Source: an uncultured Marinobacter sp. (lineage in GTDB: Bacteria > Pseudomonadota > Gammaproteobacteria > Pseudomonadales > Oleiphilaceae). Taken from it: 64,000 bases of DNA. The stretch lies in assembly GCF_947259545.1 (NCBI RefSeq), contig NZ_CAMYMK010000008.1:434001-498000 (forward strand), written 5' to 3'. Made by a program: the position numbers and the translations under genes. Below, piece after piece: positions 1 to 7,560 of this stretch (position 1 is the stretch's first letter; each line of letters starts with the position of its first letter). The notes under the pieces were generated by a model. The model searched no databases, had not been told where the DNA came from, and was given only the letters and a program-made list of their open reading frames with translations.

Positions 1-1327
1 GGTCCCGAATGAGGTTGCGAGTTCTTGGCAGATTTTCCAGAAACTTTGTGAGCCAGCGATGCCCGCCGAGCATGATGTCCAATTCTGAAACGGATATTGG
101 CTCCGATAGTTGAAGTGTTTGTTCATGAACCATTTTGCACATTTCGTCATCGACAGCGTGCCAGTTCATTTCTGGGCGGTGCGGTGGCATCGGTGACGGC
201 AGCTGCTGCTCTAACCAATCCCTGTCATTGTGGTAAAGCCAGAAAAAGTCCGCATTCCTCGCCGCTTTGATGTCCTTCCTGATCGCGAATGGATGTCCGT
301 CCATATAGTCACGAATGGAGCGTCGGCGCGTCTCCCGATTGCTGAAAAAATCATCTCTGTTGGTGCGGCTGTTTCCAACAGTTGGCACTCCAAAGCCAGG
401 GAGGATGAGCTGTTCTTCTTCGTCGGCGTCCCAAAACAAATTAGCATCCCCATCGAACAGCCATTCTGCGAAAAGCAGATGTTTGATGGGGTGTGTTGGG
501 TAATGTGTCTTTGCGCGCAGAAGGGGGCCTACGAACTCGAATGTTAGTAATTGGTCTGGACACTCGAACTGATTGGTGTAGATCTTTTCCAGTGCAGACC
601 AGTGAGTTTTCAATGCCGGTATCACCCTCCTGATTCGCACGTTGCGATTTTTGGTTAACAGGCCTTTTTTGTTCAGCTGAATTCGATAGGCTCTCCGATA
701 ATCGGGGAACTCTTGCCGAATTTGTAGCTGCTGGATCACGGAAGCTCCGAAACGGGAAAGATTCACCGAAGCTTTGTCGGCGGGGAGTGGGCTCATATCG
801 GAACGGGGCAGAACCAGTGAACGATCCAGCGAGAAGTCGCTTATGGCTGTACAGAATAATTGTGATGCATGGGTTGGACAGGAATTAACGCCGGGCAGTT
901 GATGACAGTTTCGGAAGTATCCAACGCCTATCTGCTTCAAGTCTTCGGTCAAGCACATCGGACAATGCTTATGGCCGGTTGTGAACTTGAGCTTCGACTG
1001 AGGGAGCCCCGCCTTTTCGCCCACATGGCTGCCAAAATTCAGAAACATCGCACGTTTTAGTTCCTGGGCCCTTCTTGGCGCGATGAAGCTCGCAAATAAA
1101 GGATATAGCGTGTGGTTCCAGAGTAAGGCTTCGGGGGCTAATCCGAAGTAATACCCGGTTCTCTGTAGTTGTGAGGGTAAATAGGCGTTGATCCTGGCCC
1201 TATTGGACGAATACAGCGCTGAGTATGATGCGGACTCGTTCGCGTTCCCTGAGAGGAGGTGGTATCGGCTAACCAGGCTATAAACAGTCTCTCCTGGCAA
1301 CGGCTGGATATGGATTGAGCAGGTCAT
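1..1327 (-). CDS. tnsD: TnsD/TniQ-family target-site selector, long form (partial, 3' end outside window)
   Basis: An open frame starts with ATG at 1325-1327 and runs 442 codons without a stop to the left edge. It begins 4 bases after the stop of the tniQ gene, so it is the fifth gene of the tns operon. The N-terminus has the TniQ-type opening (PLPGETVYSLVSRYHLLSGN), and a zinc-binding pattern CPMC (residues 122-125) followed by CPTH (150-153) matches TnsD/TniQ. Tn7 TnsD is about 508 aa, so most of the protein is present. TnsD proteins bind a specific chromosomal site, usually the conserved 3' end of a gene, and recruit TnsC. By position, the likely target here is the 3' end of the adjacent yhiN-like gene. 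The family is certain; the target is inference. Confidence 0.88.
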   Translation of the reverse strand, partial: MTCSIHIQPLPGETVYSLVSRYHLLSGNANESASYSALYSSNRARINAYLPSQLQRTGYYFGLAPEALLWNHTLYPLFASFIAPRRAQELKRAMFLNFGSHVGEKAGLPQSKLKFTTGHKHCPMCLTEDLKQIGVGYFRNCHQLPGVNSCPTHASQLFCTAISDFSLDRSLVLPRSDMSPLPADKASVNLSRFGASVIQQLQIRQEFPDYRRAYRIQLNKKGLLTKNRNVRIRRVIPALKTHWSALEKIYTNQFECPDQLLTFEFVGPLLRAKTHYPTHPIKHLLFAEWLFDGDANLFWDADEEEQLILPGFGVPTVGNSRTNRDDFFSNRETRRRSIRDYMDGHPFAIRKDIKAARNADFFWLYHNDRDWLEQQLPSPMPPHRPEMNWHAVDDEMCKMVHEQTLQLSEPISVSELDIMLGGHRWLTKFLENLPRTRNLIRD

Positions 1328-1331
1328 ATCG

Positions 1332-2279
1332 TCAAAGCTCGCGAGACCATTCTACGGGGTACGGCGATAGGCCCGCAGCCCAGATCGGCAGTAGGTAATA
1401 AATGGGGTGCCGGATTTTGGGATCCGTTGATCCAAAGGTTGTTCGAATGAAGTTTGGTCGCGCTCTACCCCGGTAGGTCAGTCGGTCGCCTTTATAGAAT
1501 TCAAAAATTGTCTCCAGTAGCGGTATGCCCGCGATGTCTTCTACGTAACCAACGATTTCCTCGTACCTGCGGGTTCTTGCCCATCCAGGCTTTTTAGGCA
1601 TTCCCCAGACGTTTTCGAAGGTTGCTTTGAGAGCCTCAAGGCCGACCCAGCTGCCAGACGCCTGGCAGCTCGAGAATAATTCCATTAGCCAGCACTCCCA
1701 GCGATTCTCGATCAAAGTGGCACTGCCTTGGACAGTGTTTTTATGAGCATCTCGAGGTAGCTGGAAATCGTTTAGGGTTTTTAACCCAGAGCTGAGTAGC
1801 GGTACCTGATGGATTTTGCATTGCCTGATTGATGGTATTTGATGACTTAGGTGCCAGTAACCGAAGCCCACTTCTCGCGTGTCCGTCTTGATGCATTCGT
1901 TGCAGAACCTCCAAGACTTGTCGAATGTGAGCATTCGGTCATTCATGAGGGTGTTGGGGGCGGGAATGGAAGATTGATCGTTTTCCCACGTTGTGTGGAG
2001 TTGGTCTTGGACTCTAGCTGGAAGTGATAGTCTGAGGAGTGGAACGAGCGTATGGTGCCGAGCGACCTTGCTCAGAGGTTGCATGAGCAAGGTCGCGGCA
2101 GTCTTAAGCGCCGTATGAAAGGTTTGGTTGGAAATGTCCTGAGGCTTCAAGGGGCCTGCTGCTAATCCAAGCTGCGCTTTCGTGCGATCAACTGTAACGT
2201 TGCCTGCAATTTGGTGATATCGAGCAAAAATGGAGAAAAGGTGCTCGTCAGGCATCAGAACAGGGAAAAACGAGACCAT
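1332..2279 (-). CDS. tniQ: TniQ family transposition target-selection protein, short form
   Basis: 315 aa, counted from an ATG one base past the tnsC stop codon (GAGAGG precedes it); a longer frame would need a TTG inside tnsC. The N-terminus matches TniQ (MPDEHLFSIFARYHQIAGN), and a zinc-ribbon pattern CNEC (126-129) with CKIH (154-157) is intact. Short TniQ proteins couple TnsC to a targeting module such as a CRISPR effector, or act with a second TnsD in dual-TniQ elements. A longer TnsD-like gene follows directly, so this element has two possible targeting routes. No cas genes are visible here, so which route this protein serves is unknown. Confidence 0.88.
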   Translation of the reverse strand: MVSFFPVLMPDEHLFSIFARYHQIAGNVTVDRTKAQLGLAAGPLKPQDISNQTFHTALKTAATLLMQPLSKVARHHTLVPLLRLSLPARVQDQLHTTWENDQSSIPAPNTLMNDRMLTFDKSWRFCNECIKTDTREVGFGYWHLSHQIPSIRQCKIHQVPLLSSGLKTLNDFQLPRDAHKNTVQGSATLIENRWECWLMELFSSCQASGSWVGLEALKATFENVWGMPKKPGWARTRRYEEIVGYVEDIAGIPLLETIFEFYKGDRLTYRGRARPNFIRTTFGSTDPKIRHPIYYLLPIWAAGLSPYPVEWSREL

Positions 2280-2280
2280 G

Positions 2281-3693
2281 CTATTCGGCCTCTCCACCAA
2301 GAAACTCCGCGCCTTTGCCTTCTGCTAATTTTGTTTCGAGATTTTCTTTGATCTTGAAGAGCTGCCGTTTCTGGCTTGCTGACAGTCCAGCCTCAGCGAT
2401 GGCATCATCCACATGGTTTTTGACCATTTTGGCTGCATCTCCCCGGAATTCTTCAGTTTTCGCGAGATTTATAAGGTGCCCGATTGGCACGGAACCGCCT
2501 CCTCCCTCGAGCCAAACGGAAACTGGCAGCAGGTCCTCGTATTGCCTTGGATTTCCCTTCCGCAGTGCAGACAATGCGTGCCTCAATAATCCGAAGTGTT
2601 GCGTGTAGACGCTTCTTAGAGTTGATGCTGAAATGGATTCGACTCCAGATGAGATTCCTTCAAGGTTTGCGAGCTGCATGAGCTTGAACAGGCAGAACGG
2701 GATCCCCTGTGAAAGCTCGTAAAGTGTACTCTCGAGTTTCTGGTCTAGTCTCTTTGGGTTTTTCACCCATTGGTATGTCCAAACTGCACGGACAAGAGTC
2801 TTCCAATCTTGTTCGTCACTCTTGAGCTGGCCCAGTTCGTAGAAACCGGCGCTACCAGCACGCCTTCCCGATCTGAACTTTGCGCTGAAAAGACGTAATG
2901 CTGCGGGTGTGCCCACTTTGATGATTGGGATTTTTGCGTTATTCGTTATCGAGTCAAAAAACTGAAGGATGACTTCTTCGCCCCCTGCCTTCGCAACATT
3001 GAGGTTTTGGAACTCATCTATTATTAGTATCCCCACGCAATGGCTTGCACAGATCTGATGGATGGCGGTTTCCAACTGATCAATGCTTTTTCGTGTGTTG
3101 CTATATTGCTGGTAATAATCAGTACCGAGCACTTCATCGATGGCGAAGAAGAAGCTTAAGCAAAGTGCTTTCCGAGATGCATCTGGTGGGATCTCGATCT
3201 TCAGGAACACTACCTGTTGCTGTGAAAAAGGTTGATCGGCATAGATTTCATGTTCAATGATCTGAGGAAAGCATGACAAAATGCTGTTTATAAGAGTGCT
3301 TTTTCCTGCCCCTGATAGCCCGGTTAAGAGTAGTGAGTCCGCTGTGGTTTTACTGTTGATCTGAACGTTCTGAGTCACTCCATAAAGCCACTGCCGAGTC
3401 GCTGGCCGCACCGGGTTTCTGTCTTGATAGCCTGCGATCAGGGTTGTGTATATTGTTGCGTAGACATCTTGATAAACCGAGAGTGGAATGACACAACGTT
3501 CCAATCGTTTGATGAGAAGTTCACGCTCATGATCCTGCCAAACGCGTTGGGCAGGATCGAAACCAGGTAGTCGAGCGACGGCCTTAATCAACTGTTCCGG
3601 CGAGAGTCTAGGTGGGACTGCCTCAATGAGCGGGTTGCCTTGGTTTTCCTGCAAGCGTTGGGGAAAATATTCGGCTTTAGCTATCGTTGTCAT
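2281..3693 (-). CDS. tnsC: TnsC-like AAA+ ATPase transposition regulator
   Basis: 470 aa AAA+ protein. Walker A GLSGAGKST lies at residues 125-133, Walker B ILIIDE near 222-227, and a sensor-like VGTP at 260-263. This is the TnsC/TniB arrangement. In Tn7 systems TnsC forms ATP-bound filaments on DNA, links the target selector (TnsD/TniQ) to the TnsA-TnsB transposase, and carries target immunity. Its start codon overlaps the end of tnsB by 17 bases, and its stop is one base before the tniQ ATG, so the five genes are probably made from one transcript. Length is somewhat below that of Tn7 TnsC (555 aa), which is usual for relatives. Confidence 0.93.
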   Translation of the reverse strand: MTTIAKAEYFPQRLQENQGNPLIEAVPPRLSPEQLIKAVARLPGFDPAQRVWQDHERELLIKRLERCVIPLSVYQDVYATIYTTLIAGYQDRNPVRPATRQWLYGVTQNVQINSKTTADSLLLTGLSGAGKSTLINSILSCFPQIIEHEIYADQPFSQQQVVFLKIEIPPDASRKALCLSFFFAIDEVLGTDYYQQYSNTRKSIDQLETAIHQICASHCVGILIIDEFQNLNVAKAGGEEVILQFFDSITNNAKIPIIKVGTPAALRLFSAKFRSGRRAGSAGFYELGQLKSDEQDWKTLVRAVWTYQWVKNPKRLDQKLESTLYELSQGIPFCLFKLMQLANLEGISSGVESISASTLRSVYTQHFGLLRHALSALRKGNPRQYEDLLPVSVWLEGGGGSVPIGHLINLAKTEEFRGDAAKMVKNHVDDAIAEAGLSASQKRQLFKIKENLETKLAEGKGAEFLGGEAE

Positions 3694-5851
3694 TGCTGCC
3701 CCCTAAAAGCCCAGTCATTACATCATGGTGGGCCGAATTGCGTTTGGATTGGCCTTCAATACTCTGTTGGATGTCTGCCTGTTCAGCAGCGCCGTAATGT
3801 AAATCTGAATAAATTTGCAGTCGCTCGCATTCACGCAGTTTCTCGAGTTCGAGGTCTGGAGCGCGATTATCGATTAACGACTGATTTGCGATCTGCGACT
3901 TGGACAATTTGACTTGTTCTAATCGGGCTGCCTTGATCGTTTGTTCGGTGGTTTCTATAAGTGACAATGCTGAACTAAGCTCCTCTGGCCTCCGTTCAAA
4001 CCGCTTAACGCGTTCCTGATTGAGTTGGAATTCAACTTCGTCAAATGATTGGCCTTTGAATCGATCAGAGTCGGCCTTTAGGTAGGCAATCTTTAAGCCG
4101 TCTGATGTGCACAGGAAGATGCGGTCAGTGGAATGACGCATGAAGCGAACATCAAAAACTTTGGCGCGGTTTCGGTTGGCCTTTTGGTCCTGATGACCGT
4201 TAGCTAACGTCCATTGGCAGACATACCATAGCTGCTTGAAATAAACTCCTTCTCGGTGGACAGAAGCTTCACCTTTTTCAAGTAAATCCATATAAAGGTG
4301 CTCTTCGGGGATGTGCTTTCCGGAAAATGGGCGATTAGTTACCCCCCAGTGCCAGACGTCCCTCCGTCGATGGGGTACACCGTCAGATGATATTTCAGAG
4401 GTGATGAGCCGTGATGGACACTCAAGAAAGTTGTTATGGTGAATGACATACAGGATCAATAGTCGATACAGCTCAGTAAGTGTCAGCAAAGCGTCATGTT
4501 TGGGATCTTTTTCACCTCTTGAATTCGAATCTTTCCGTACAAACCCTGGTAGGTTAGAAATAAGCCCCTTGTTGAAATGATCGAAAGATTTTTCGACCAA
4601 TCCCTTATCATCGCCCCGGTAAGGGCGACCGAATTGCACGGTAATCCCGAGATCTTCGATGAGGCTCTCCGAAAGCTTGGAGGTGAGTTCTGCGTTGTCG
4701 CCAAAGAGCTTGAGGCAAGGCACAGACATGGGCCAGTCATGATCTTGAATAGACAGCCCAAACTCCGCAGCAAAGGCAGCTTTGGGTCGAAAAGCGTTAA
4801 AAAGGGCTAGCCGCATTCCGTTCCAGGAAGGAGGAGCGAGTGATACATGGAGGCCAACGATGGCCTCTGAGAAGACGTCGGCCACAGAGTACACGGTTGG
4901 CCGCCCTACCAAGAGGTTCCGAAGCTTATCGAATTGAGATACGAGTTGCAGGTCGCCAACAGTAGCATCTATTTGATAGATTTCGCCTGGACCATTGGGG
5001 CGAATAGCGTCCCCTGAGCGTCCTTTCAGATCCTTCTTGAACTTACTATTGCCCATGCGTGTTTCCCGGGCATTGACTCCTTTCTTTTTTAAGTAAGACG
5101 CTGTCCAGCTTCGGAATTGCACGATATCTGGGTAGCAATTATCACCCTGTTTTATATCGTAGTGAAATTGACCATTAGGAGAAACACTTTTATGCGAAGA
5201 AAAATGCAATTTCAGAAACTCTTGATGAACTTTAGTAAGCGGTTTGCCACCTACTTTTAAATATTCTTTTTTAAGAATTCGTTCGAGATTACGTTCATCG
5301 GATTTTGTTTTCTGTTTATATGGGGTGTTAGGAACTTTCGGTCTTCGCCCGAGTCTGACTCCCGAGAGTTTTCTGTTACTACTGACCTTGTTTCGGTTAT
5401 CTGAAAGAAGAGCATTCTTCGTCTGGCCTCGACGAAGGAAAGTATAAGTCCATTGATATATTTGATACCTGCTAAAACCAGAAGTTTCAGCCGCAACTGT
5501 TACCAAATTTGACCCATAGCTCGGAACGAGAAACTCCTCAAGTCTCTCAACCACTGGTTTGATAGCAGCGAAGCGCTTATCGCGTGATTCAATCGATTTT
5601 TGAGTGTGCTTTGAGTCTGGGAGCAGATAGAAGGATGGTAGCTCCATTTCAGCCGTGGCTATTAAATTATCCTCGATCCAATAAGTTACACTATCTATGG
5701 GGAATAAGATCGGCTTTCTTGCTTTGCTCTGGTAGTTTATTATGAATAATCGATTTGTTGAGTAATCGCAATAAATCACGACCATTATTTCTGGTATTGG
5801 GCTTCTTTCGATGCCCTCTGTAGGCACTAAGAGAGTGTTTACAGTGAGCAC
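3677..5851 (-). CDS. tnsB: TnsB-like DDE transposase
   Basis: 724 aa, close to Tn7 TnsB (702 aa). The retroviral-integrase-type catalytic triad is intact: D295 (in YQIDATVGD), D385 (in LKLFGDNAE) and E420 (in KGLVEKSF), with the 34-residue spacing expected of a DDE(35)E enzyme. The N-terminal 250 residues would hold the helix-turn-helix domains that bind the element ends. TnsB cuts the 3' ends and joins them to target DNA. Translation starts with GTG at 5851, sharing its first base with the tnsA stop codon (TAGTG), which implies translational coupling. The enzyme appears functional: no frameshift or missing catalytic residue. Confidence 0.94.
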   Translation of the reverse strand: MLTVNTLLVPTEGIERSPIPEIMVVIYCDYSTNRLFIINYQSKARKPILFPIDSVTYWIEDNLIATAEMELPSFYLLPDSKHTQKSIESRDKRFAAIKPVVERLEEFLVPSYGSNLVTVAAETSGFSRYQIYQWTYTFLRRGQTKNALLSDNRNKVSSNRKLSGVRLGRRPKVPNTPYKQKTKSDERNLERILKKEYLKVGGKPLTKVHQEFLKLHFSSHKSVSPNGQFHYDIKQGDNCYPDIVQFRSWTASYLKKKGVNARETRMGNSKFKKDLKGRSGDAIRPNGPGEIYQIDATVGDLQLVSQFDKLRNLLVGRPTVYSVADVFSEAIVGLHVSLAPPSWNGMRLALFNAFRPKAAFAAEFGLSIQDHDWPMSVPCLKLFGDNAELTSKLSESLIEDLGITVQFGRPYRGDDKGLVEKSFDHFNKGLISNLPGFVRKDSNSRGEKDPKHDALLTLTELYRLLILYVIHHNNFLECPSRLITSEISSDGVPHRRRDVWHWGVTNRPFSGKHIPEEHLYMDLLEKGEASVHREGVYFKQLWYVCQWTLANGHQDQKANRNRAKVFDVRFMRHSTDRIFLCTSDGLKIAYLKADSDRFKGQSFDEVEFQLNQERVKRFERRPEELSSALSLIETTEQTIKAARLEQVKLSKSQIANQSLIDNRAPDLELEKLRECERLQIYSDLHYGAAEQADIQQSIEGQSKRNSAHHDVMTGLLGGSNDNDS

Positions 5852-6645
5852 TACTTTGCAATCCCCAAATCGAACGGTGTTTTTTCCAGTCTTACGGTAA
5901 CATTGAGATTTGACTTAATGGTTTTATGCCACAGGCAATAAAATAATATTGATGAAGAGGCTTTGTAATCTATGTCAAAAATATTGGATAATTCATTTAC
6001 CGTTACAGACAGTCTTTCATATTTATTTGTGTGAACTATCAGGTCGAAAGCGTCAGCCCATTTATTTGCAATGGCTGAGTATTCATTTGGAAGGTTTGCA
6101 AAGCTACGTAGCATACTAAGATTTCTGCTGAAAGTCGTTTTTAGTTGGTCATCTAGAATGATCTCCCATTGAACGCCTTGAAGCTCCCAGTATCCCTTTT
6201 CTATAGCTTGTTTTTTTATGACGCGATCATTCCTTAATGCATCGGATGGTTTGATCGAGTAAGCTCGGAGGTCACCGTTTTTGAGTCGAACAAGAAAGTC
6301 TGTGGTCATAACCATATCAGTAGAGGTTCCAGGATACCTCGGGTGCTTGATGTTCAATGCATTGGCGACGTTTCTTGTAAGGCTTAAAGGAAGCATTGGA
6401 AACTGCTCATTTATCTCTAGGACGTCCGGCTGGGACTCAAGGTAAATAAAAAAATAGTACTCGTTTGTCGATAGTAAATGATGGACGCGATTTGAGTGAA
6501 CGCCTCTGCACCTATGCTTAGTGCCTGAAGATGGAACGTCTTCTGTCCTGATAAATGGGGCGTAAATTCCATTGTCCCAATTTTTTTGCCAATCTCTAAT
6601 CCACCTTTCTCTGTCATCGATTTTTATTCCTTTTCTTTTTTTCAC
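5851..6645 (-). CDS. tnsA: TnsA-like endonuclease, 5'-strand cleavage subunit
   Basis: About 264 aa. There is no ATG near the start; a GTG at 6645 is preceded by GAGGG at 6-base spacing and is preferred over a TTG at 6669. The restriction-endonuclease-like fold is indicated by E62, then D116 (in TTDFLV) and K132 (in YSIKPSD), matching the E-D-K set of Tn7 TnsA (E63, D114, K132). TnsA cuts the 5' strands at the transposon ends, so that with TnsB the element leaves by cut-and-paste rather than by replication. It is the first gene of the operon and faces the element end. A separate intact TnsA predicts simple insertions, not cointegrates. Confidence 0.92.
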   Translation of the reverse strand: MKKRKGIKIDDRERWIRDWQKNWDNGIYAPFIRTEDVPSSGTKHRCRGVHSNRVHHLLSTNEYYFFIYLESQPDVLEINEQFPMLPLSLTRNVANALNIKHPRYPGTSTDMVMTTDFLVRLKNGDLRAYSIKPSDALRNDRVIKKQAIEKGYWELQGVQWEIILDDQLKTTFSRNLSMLRSFANLPNEYSAIANKWADAFDLIVHTNKYERLSVTVNELSNIFDIDYKASSSILFYCLWHKTIKSNLNVTVRLEKTPFDLGIAK

Positions 6646-6958
6646 TTTCAACCCTCGATCAGTTTGCAAAATTATACCGAGGTTATTTTGAGTTTGAGAA
6701 ATACCTTTTTCTCATAAGTTCTTGTTTAATTTAATTATAAATAATTGTTTTATAGATATTTAATGGGTAAATATTGGTGAGGCAAGATTATGTATTTGTT
6801 GCTGAATCTTGAGCATTTTTTTATTCAATTGATTATTAAACCCTTAAAGGTTGACATCTTATATAACCTTTTGGAATATATTGTCTGTTCCGTTTTAGAG
6901 GCGCTTGACATGTTATCCTCTGACTTAGGTTAATGGAGTGGTCTGAGGAGACTGACTT
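6646..6958. promoter_or_regulatory. AT-rich divergent control region between tnsA and a 94-aa gene
   Basis: About 310 bases without a convincing gene, very AT-rich. On the plus strand TTGACA at 6851-6856 with GAATAT at 6874-6879 (17-base spacing) is a reasonable promoter for the 94-aa gene; a second TTGACA lies at 6905-6910. On the minus strand TATAAT at 6739-6734 could serve tnsA but has only a poor -35. One TTGTCT (6881-6886) matches the repeats near the element end, so TnsB may also bind here. Nothing else is recognised. Confidence 0.45.
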
Positions 6959-7243
6959 ATGGATGAATCTGATAATTCTGCGGAGCTTATGCGGCTTTCC
7001 AAGCTGCATGATGAGTTTCTGCGTTCACTGGAGCCCAATCGCGGACTCAATGCCATTCATGTAGCCTCAGGATGCCAAGAGTTGGGGTGGTGGTTGCTTG
7101 AGCGATGGGATCGGGAAATTACATCCAGAAAGGATTTTGTTTACATTTCCGATGCACATTACAAACGGTCTGGTTTTTATATTGACTACGACAGCCTTTT
7201 GGGGATCGACTATGACGATTTGGTCGATGCACTTTTCGGATAA
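6959..7243 (+). CDS. Hypothetical 94-aa acidic protein inside the transposon end
   Basis: The gene runs opposite to the tns operon, from an ATG at 6959 with a strong site GAGGAG 8 bases upstream and a TTGACA-type promoter further up. The protein is short and acidic, with a C-terminus rich in Asp and Tyr (GIDYDDLVDALFG); I see no helix-turn-helix, signal peptide or membrane segment, and do not recognise a family. It sits between tnsA and the presumed element end, where most Tn7-like elements have no gene. It could be a regulator of transposition, a cargo gene or a host remnant; the sequence does not decide. Confidence 0.6.
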   Translation: MDESDNSAELMRLSKLHDEFLRSLEPNRGLNAIHVASGCQELGWWLLERWDREITSRKDFVYISDAHYKRSGFYIDYDSLLGIDYDDLVDALFG

Positions 7244-7408
7244 AGCTGATGACAAGAGGTGCTCTTGGCCAGCCTTGGACAAAGGCTCACCTATATAACG
7301 TTCTTTTACCCTCCAATATTTACTTATACCGATAAAGGTCCACTTATCAGCGGGACTGACCCTCACCTCAGAGAACAGTCTTCTGAGTTGAGCAGCAAAC
7401 TTTCGAGA

Positions 7409-7465
7409 TTGTCTAAAAACGATAATGAATTAAAGTTCGTTGTCTCAAAACAATTGCAATTGTCT
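7409..7465. repeat. TTGTCT repeats, candidate TnsB-binding sites at transposon end
   Basis: TTGTCT occurs at 7409-7414, 7440-7445 and 7460-7465, and once more at 6881-6886. Read inward on the minus strand each begins AGACAA, followed by an AT-rich stretch. Tn7 TnsB sites contain the similar core GACAATAAAG and are clustered near the ends. Spacings are 31 and 20 bases. The outermost copy is about 25 bp from the flanking gene's stop codon. Similarity outside the core is weak, so this is a candidate only. Confidence 0.45.
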
Positions 7466-7560
7466 GATTCGGAATTATGAGAAGTCACCTTCAGGCTGCG
7501 TTCCCCGCCGCGACGCCCGATGCCCAGGCCCACTGGAAATTATGCCCGCCCAGATGCCCG
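7466..7560. other. Presumed attachment site: junction and 3' end of the yhiN-like gene
   Basis: Tn7-like TnsD proteins recognise the conserved 3' coding end of a gene and insert a short distance downstream. Here the codons for the strongly conserved C-terminus of the flavoprotein (GEVVDVTGHLGGHNFQ region) lie at about 7500-7560, and the repeats of the element stop about 25 bp beyond the stop codon. The gene itself is intact. The role as attachment site is inferred from position. Confidence 0.5.

Larger units (their letters stand above)
1..7487. mobile_element. Tn7-like transposon, tnsA-side end (left part outside window)
   Basis: The segment carries a complete tnsA, tnsB, tnsC, tniQ series and the start of a tnsD-like gene, all on the minus strand and overlapping or nearly touching. 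It is clearly more AT-rich than the DNA from 7.5 kb on. In Tn7 the tnsA gene faces one end of the element and that end lies about 25 bp beyond the glmS stop codon. Here tnsA faces a conserved flavoprotein gene whose stop codon is at 7491-7493, and three TTGTCT repeats lie at 7409, 7440 and 7460. The exact end is not fixed: I see no clear TGT/ACA terminus between 7465 and 7490, and the 5-bp target duplication cannot be checked because the other end is outside the window. Cargo genes would lie to the left. Confidence 0.85.

Noticed and set aside
211..1060. Several short frames in the first 1.1 kb
   Set aside because: They lie inside the long open tnsD-like frame on the minus strand, which has clear TnsD motifs.
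7067..7366. 99-codon minus-strand frame
   Set aside because: Antisense to most of the 94-aa gene; no ribosome site or family. Treated as a shadow.
1..7490. CRISPR array or cas genes associated with TniQ
   Set aside because: No spaced direct repeats and no cas genes in the visible part; they could only lie to the left of the window.
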